The notes under the pieces were generated by a model. It was not told the DNA's origin, made no database searches, and worked only from the letters and a program-made list of their open reading frames with translations. Below are positions 58,971 to 64,000 of a stretch of DNA of 64,000 nt, in pieces. A program made the position numbers and the translations under genes. Origin of the DNA: Uloborus plumipes (taxonomy: Eukaryota; Arthropoda; Arachnida; Araneae; Uloboridae). The stretch covers positions 31,357 through 95,356 of the forward strand of contig JAXGGA010003922.1 of NCBI GenBank assembly GCA_038373865.1, in the 5' to 3' direction. Numbering within the stretch: position 1 is the first letter of the stretch; every line of letters begins with the position of its first letter.

Positions 58971-59545
58971 ACGGTTCAATATTGAACGAAAAATGGTTCA
59001 AATCAAAAAGCGAAATATGGGAATGAGCCTCTCCGAGATCTTTCAAACAAAAAAAAGTTTATTCCATTCGGACGGTTCACTCAGAAGTTATTAGGTGGGG
59101 AAAGGTTGCTTGAACGGTTCAATGTTGAACGAAAAAATGTTCAAATTGAAAATTTAAATACGGTAATGAAGTATCCTTGCTGAGATCCTTCGAACAAAAA
59201 AAAAGTTTATTTAAATCGGACTGTTCACTCAAAAGTTATTAGGGGTGACAGCTTGCTTGAGCGGTTCAATGTTGAACGAAAAATTGTTCAAATCGGAAAT
59301 GTAAATACGGGAATGAAGTATCCTTGATAAGATCTTTCGAACAAAAAAAAGTTTGTTCAAATCGGACTGTTCACTCAAAAGTTAGCATCGCGGGACAGGT
59401 TGTTTGAACGGTTCAAAGTTGAACCAAAAATTGTTCAAATCGAAAAATCAAATATGGGAATGAGCTGTACTCGCCGAGATCTTTCCAACAAAAAAAAGTT
59501 TGTCCAAATCGGAATGTTCATTCAAAAGTTATTAGGGGGGGAGCA
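58971..59545 (+). repeat. ~145 bp tandem repeat, four units
   Basis: Units start at 58971, 59114, 59261 and 59408 with (A/G)CGGTTCAATGTTGAACGAA. Each also contains CGAGATCTTTC-like and CACTCAAAAGTTATTAGG. Followed by ACCGACCGACCGAC. Confidence 0.9.
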
Positions 59546-59652
59546 GACAGACCGACCGACCGACCGACACGACACACAAATTCCCCATCTCAATACCCTA
59601 CTTTCAAATTTTTAATTTTTCGATATTCATTTTACCTTTTTATTTTTTTTTA

Positions 59653-59728
59653 CTTGTCGATTTTTTTTTGACTTGGCGATATTTTTTTTGACTTGGCGAT
59701 ATTTTTTTGACTTGGCGATATTTTTTAG
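59653..59728 (+). repeat. ~23 bp tandem repeat
   Basis: TTTGACTTGGCGATATTTTT repeated three times, plus a diverged TTACTTGTCGAT copy. Confidence 0.9.
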
Positions 59729-59792
59729 ATGCATTCAGCCACTTTTAATACTTTTTTCGTCTTTCTTTTATTTTTAACGGGAAAGTAGGCTA

Positions 59793-59885
59793 AAAAGAGT
59801 GAAACTGTTGTCTTTCGTGCGGTTTCCATGGAGACGATGCAAAATTTCTAAAATTGATGCGCCTATTTTAAAGTAACCGAGTATA
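59793..59885 (+). repeat. Unclassified dispersed repeat, copy 2, right part
   Basis: Matches 44846-44935 (GTCTTTCGTGCGGTTTCCAT). Confidence 0.8.
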
Positions 59886-61094
59886 GTAACAAAAGTTTAG
59901 TTTTATAATTAGTATTATTTTATTCATTGTTTCTGGCAACAACTAAAAAACGGACGTGTCGTAAATATAACCGGGCTGAATTTACCCGACAACCGGAAGC
60001 AAAGTGTAAAAATTATGACAGACAAGTACAGAAATATTCTATAATAATAAAAAGCACTTGAGGCGGTTCTGCCTTTATTTCCAGAATTTCAACACCGCTG
60101 TTATAGCATGCATAAAAAGAAATTTAAAAAATCTCTGAGCCCTCCAGTAAAAAAAATGCCCCAAAACTCGCATTTGTTGTAAGCACATAAGCTCATTCGC
60201 ATTTATTTGCGATCTGGAACTCCTTTATTACAAATGTTAAAATGTGCCCGAGGTTAACTATTTTTTATTTCCGCACTCCTCGAAATAAAAATCAGTTCGA
60301 GACAAAAGTGGAATGAATAAAACATCTTGAATCCTCGGGGATCTATTAAATTTGATATATTTTTTCCTCTTCCTTAAGAGCAAAAAACGGATTCAAGAAA
60401 AAAACTGCTTAATGGTATTTGAGATATTGGGACGTAAGCGCTACATTATTTATTAGAATGGCACAACTTCTAAATTAAAACCTTTGAATTATTGAAAATC
60501 TTTCAAGGAGAGTTTAAGCTCCGAGGGGTATAAAGATTGCCGATATTTTTTCCTTAAGCCTTATTATGTAGGTGGATCTGAAGATTAAAAAAACTCCTGC
60601 TGTACATAAATACATTTAAAACAAAATCAATTTGTGTTTCGTCTAATTTGCATAAAGATTCAAACTGAAGAATATAATATTTAATAGGAATTATACCTCA
60701 ACAAGCTGACCCACACTATGTTTTCGAGATTGGTGGAAGAAATTCAAAGATTTTATTTATTTATTTATTTTTATTTTTATTTACTGATTTATTTATTTAT
60801 TTACTTTGTAATTTTTCAAAATACAATTCAAGAGCGAATGGTTATTTTTTCGCTGATTTAAAAGAAAAGGAAATCATGAATTACTATTGTATTTTTATGA
60901 AATAATAAAGAAAAAACCATAAAACCACCTTTAAGAAATATAAATTCATGCTAAAATGAACACTTTCTTTTCGCATAGAAAAGCTGTGGTTTAAAATCCT
61001 GCATTGATTTTTGGTTAGATATAATTGAAAATTTTAATATTGTTAGATATTTGTGGGAAATTCTTGCGAAAAAAGTGAATCAAAAGTGACAAAA
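59886..61094. other. No gene seen; TTTA microsatellite at 60752-60808
   Basis: (TTTA)n-type tract; otherwise AT-rich and featureless. Confidence 0.5.
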
Positions 61095-61167
61095 TCCATA
61101 GGAGGATCAACTCTGCGATCTTCACGTCTCTTACTCAATGTGTTGTCCAACTGCGCCACTTCATCTT
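61095..61167 (-). other. tRNA-like relic
   Basis: On the minus strand GTGGCGCAGTTGGACA resembles an A box and GAGTTGATCCTCC a damaged B box about 45 bp later. Probably a tRNA pseudogene or SINE head. Confidence 0.4.
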
Positions 61168-61809
61168 AGTTTTCTGATACTATTCATTGAGGTAATGTGT
61201 AATGAAAATCAGAAAAAAACGGATTTTTCGACGCAAAAAGCAATAAAAAATCTTCATTGAAAAATAATTCCAACGCAACAATTTTGAAAGATGTGCGATT
61301 TTAACGCGAAAAGATATTGGAGCTCTAAGTCTTGAAGGCCCGTGAAGAAAGTGAGATTGGAAAGTATCATCCTTTCAATGGAATGACCATTTATCATTCT
61401 GCTGAAGCCACCACACAATGTAGTTCCCCCCAAATTGTCTTATTGGCAGCGAGTGTAAATAGGTGTAAGTCACAAAACGCTGCGTTTCATATCTTAGTGA
61501 TTATTGGTTGCATTAGTGTGAAATTTTTCGGTTAGAATGATTTCTTTGTGTGCTCTTGAGTTTTCTAAATGTAAGTTAGAGGATCTAGGATACGTATAAT
61601 AAGCTACATTTTGTATTTTTTGCCTTTTTTTTTTTCAATTTTTCAATATTTTAGCACTTCATATTGAACCATTTTGCAGTTGAAGAATGCATCTAGGGAG
61701 AACGTTTGTGAAAATACAAGTCATGCAGGTTAAAACGGGACACCCTGATATTGGAATGGAAGGCTGACAGTGGGGAAAAAATGCTTACAGCACCTCTTTT
61801 AACACTCTG
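61168..61809. other. No gene seen
   Basis: AT-rich; poly-T at 61626. Confidence 0.5.
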
Positions 61810-61968
61810 CCAGGGACGTCATTTCAAGTTTTTCCAGGGGGGGGGGGTAAAGGGTCCAAACACAATGCAATGTCATCGGTAAACATAAAAAACCACGCCC
61901 ACTTATATGCAAATACATTGATTTCTCAAGGTCAGGAGGTCAATTGCCCCCACCCCCCCCAAAAAAAA
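61810..61968 (-). mobile_element. MITE with CCAGGGACGTCATTT ends, copy 2
   Basis: CCAGGGACGTCATTTCAAG, then the inverse of 31575-31744 as far as CAATTGCCCCCACCCCC; the other TIR is lost. Confidence 0.75.
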
Positions 61969-62117
61969 GAAGGACCTGCACTCTGTACATCATCAGAGCT
62001 ACAGTTATACTGCAAAAAAAAAACAAAAAAAAACGTTCCACTAAAAAACACTCCGAGTAAACTGGATTCTCAAGATATCTACTCTGAAAGAAAACTGCAG
62101 AACTACCAAAAAAACCT

Positions 62118-62310
62118 GCCGGCAGGTCAGTCTAGTGGTCCTTGTCTATGTATAGTGGTCATAAAAGTCTGACCCGGATGGTATGGTCCTGGGTTCGAAC
62201 CCTAATTGGGGCATAGTTGTACTTTCTCTCTCCTGTCCCCTTTCTTTTTGTGAATGTGTTTTTTGAGCTCTGAATGGATGCCCACACTATAAACGGGTCC
62301 CTGTGGCATA
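62118..62310 (+). mobile_element. tRNA-derived SINE, copy 2
   Basis: Head with TCTAGTGGTC, B box GGGTTCGAACCC at 62191, body ending TATAAACGGGTCCCTGTGGC as in copy 1. A ~20 bp duplication (TCTAGTGGTCCTTGTC against TATAGTGGTCATAA) lies in the head. Confidence 0.75.
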
Positions 62311-62394
62311 CTCGCGAATTGTTGAAGTCGGACTTCACACCAAATCACGGTACAGTTGGAAAAGTGAAGCATCGCAGTCCAAATGACCAGTTTA

Positions 62395-62728
62395 AGGCCT
62401 ATTCACTTTACGACCGATCCGGCCGAGCGAAGCGGTTTTTCGGACATGACGGAAGCAGGTGAGAATTTTCGAGCATTCGCCTAGCTCCGTCCAATGGTCA
62501 CGTGACGGTATTCCCCCCACTAATTACAAAGATCGCGCACCTGGCGAGAGCCAATGAAGTCGCTACCGAAAAACCGGTCTGGTTTCGACCCCGACGACAT
62601 CCAGCATTCTAGAACGGCGACGGAAGCCGATTTTTCGGCGTGCTGTCATGGCAACGGATTTCGAAAACCAGTTTCGCAGCGAAAAATTCGGTTCGGACGG
62701 GCGGATCCGTCGTTATGTAAATAGGCCT
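62395..62728. mobile_element. 334 bp GC-rich MITE, AGGCCTATT ends
   Basis: AGGCCTATTCACTTTACGAC is mirrored by TCGTTATGTAAATAGGCCT; TTTA duplicated at 62391-62394 and 62729-62732. Inside, CCGAAAAACCGG-like motifs recur in both orientations. The open frame 62274-62462 crosses its edge and is not a gene. Confidence 0.85.
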
Positions 62729-62732
62729 TTTA

Positions 62733-64000
62733 GCTGGCACAAGACAACACCATCCCTAAAGGTTCAAAAATTATGTTGCATTTTCCCACAGCAGTAAGAA
62801 TAGTTCTTCTAGTAAAATTGTAACAATACAGCTAAGTAATGCTACTGAAGAGAAAGAACCGTATCATTACTAAGAAAGTTTATGAAATTCCAGCTCCCAG
62901 TGTTCTAGCGATTTTCTAGTAGTACTACAGTTATTTTTTTTCTCTGCAAGGCAATTCCACGGCAACTTTCGTTACATTTTGACAAACGTTTAGGAATTTA
63001 GCACCTCAGTACAGACAAATATTATAATACAAACCTTGTATAAAAGTATTCTATGAAAATGACAGTCAAAAGCAAAAATAAAATGCAAAAATATTCCATG
63101 CATTAAAATTTTACAAAATTTAGCAGTCAAAAATAAGGCAGTAACTTATGTTACACAAAAAGGGAATGACATAATATGGAAATTGGTTCTAAGGCATATT
63201 TCTGCTCTATTACTGCTGTTTTCTTGTTCGAAGTATATTTTATCAGTTCCTTATAATGCTCAGGAATTCATTTTCATTAATTTAAAAATTTATTTCAAAA
63301 ATTGAGAATTATGGGAATTTTTGGCTGGGTAACTTACGTTACAGTAACTTACGTTACAAAATTTACTTACAAGCAAATCTTTATTACAAAAATTAATGAA
63401 TGAATATTACAACTTAGTTTGGATCAAAATATTGAAAATTAACAATTATGAATTGAATTTATCGACATTGAATACCAAACTCAATGAAAAATCAAAAATA
63501 TTACATAACATAAGACTTTTAAATGCAAACTGGTCACTGTTCAGGTAGGCTCAATTTTTCGAATCACGTTTTCTTTCTCATAAAAAATTTCATCTGTCGT
63601 TTCTGGCCATTTATAATAGGTTCCAACAGCAGCCATTACTTTTACTTTAAACTCGTTTTCTTTAATATTTGTCTCATTTCAAGGATACAATGTATTTTCG
63701 TACTTCATCACACACCATTCACCTGCTTTTATCTCTGTTTTTTTTTCTTGTTCTCTGAAATACTTAACTTAACGAAAGTCCACAGTTTGTCCGTTTCTAG
63801 TTCTTAAATGTTGATTGTCAATGTACGCATCTTCAGAAAATAATTTTGATAAATTTTGCTTTTCAAACATATTTCAATACCATCAAGAGTGACCCCAGGA
63901 AAAAATGTCAGCAGAAAACCTGCAGGTTTTATGCTGACTATACAGGTTTTTGGAAGGTCACTTCAGGTTTTACGAAGAAAAAACAAAAACACAGGTTTAA
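62733..64000. other. No gene seen; AACTTACGTTAC repeats
   Basis: TAACTTACGTTAC occurs twice in a row at 63331-63357 and diverged at 63142. ACAGGTTTT occurs repeatedly from 63918 to the end, probably the start of another repeat. Confidence 0.5.

Larger units (their letters stand above)
58200..59792. mobile_element. 1.6 kb insertion with tandem repeats inside
   Basis: Breaks the dispersed repeat. GAGCCTACTTTCCCG at 58224 and CGGGAAAGTAGGCT at 59779 are inverted, likely its termini; about 25 bp to the left is unexplained. The inside holds ATA/TTA microsatellites, a GAGTCG-type hexamer run at 58795, the ~145 bp array and a 23 bp array. Confidence 0.65.

Overview
This is an AT-rich stretch of animal genomic DNA with no intact host gene that I can recognise. 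The transposase types point to an arthropod, most likely an arachnid such as a spider; that taxonomic guess is inference. The window is almost entirely layers of mobile-element remnants: Tc1/mariner, pogo/Tigger-like, hAT, Helitron-like and piggyBac-like DNA elements, many short inverted-repeat elements (MITEs), a tRNA-derived SINE family and one LINE remnant. Simple repeats and tandem arrays fill some of the rest.

Layout. 0-3.5 kb: a Tc1-like transposase fragment, then two 1.6 kb TIR elements lying head to head and sharing one TA. 5.4-5.7 kb: a LINE reverse-transcriptase tail. 7-15 kb: MITEs, a SINE and a minus-strand Helitron-like element. 16-20.7 kb: a SINE split by a 2.65 kb hAT-like element that holds a decayed transposase, followed by a 1.43 kb Tc1-like element whose transposase is broken by one extra base. 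22.6-30.2 kb: an element full of ATCGGCCGAT palindromes, a roughly 815 bp duplication bounded by a MITE, a piggyBac-like MITE, three more copies of the main MITE family, and a ~130 bp tandem repeat. 32.6-34.3 kb: a 1.62 kb element rich in GATATC motifs, nested in a hAT MITE and enclosing a short open frame. 35.4-50.3 kb: three pogo-like families whose terminal motif is repeated inside the element, Helitron-like elements, a pseudogene of a recurrent uncharacterised family and nested Tigger-like MITEs. 51.5-64 kb: more MITEs, a long palindrome, a 1.6 kb insertion with a ~145 bp tandem repeat, and a SINE hit by a MITE.

No gene set works together here as a pathway. What the window does preserve is insertion order. 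Several nested insertions can be checked against uninterrupted copies in the same window, which fixes element ends and target-site duplications well. The most unusual group is four elements with CCC termini and 2-bp duplications (CA, GA, TA, AA), three of which carry arrays of short palindromes.
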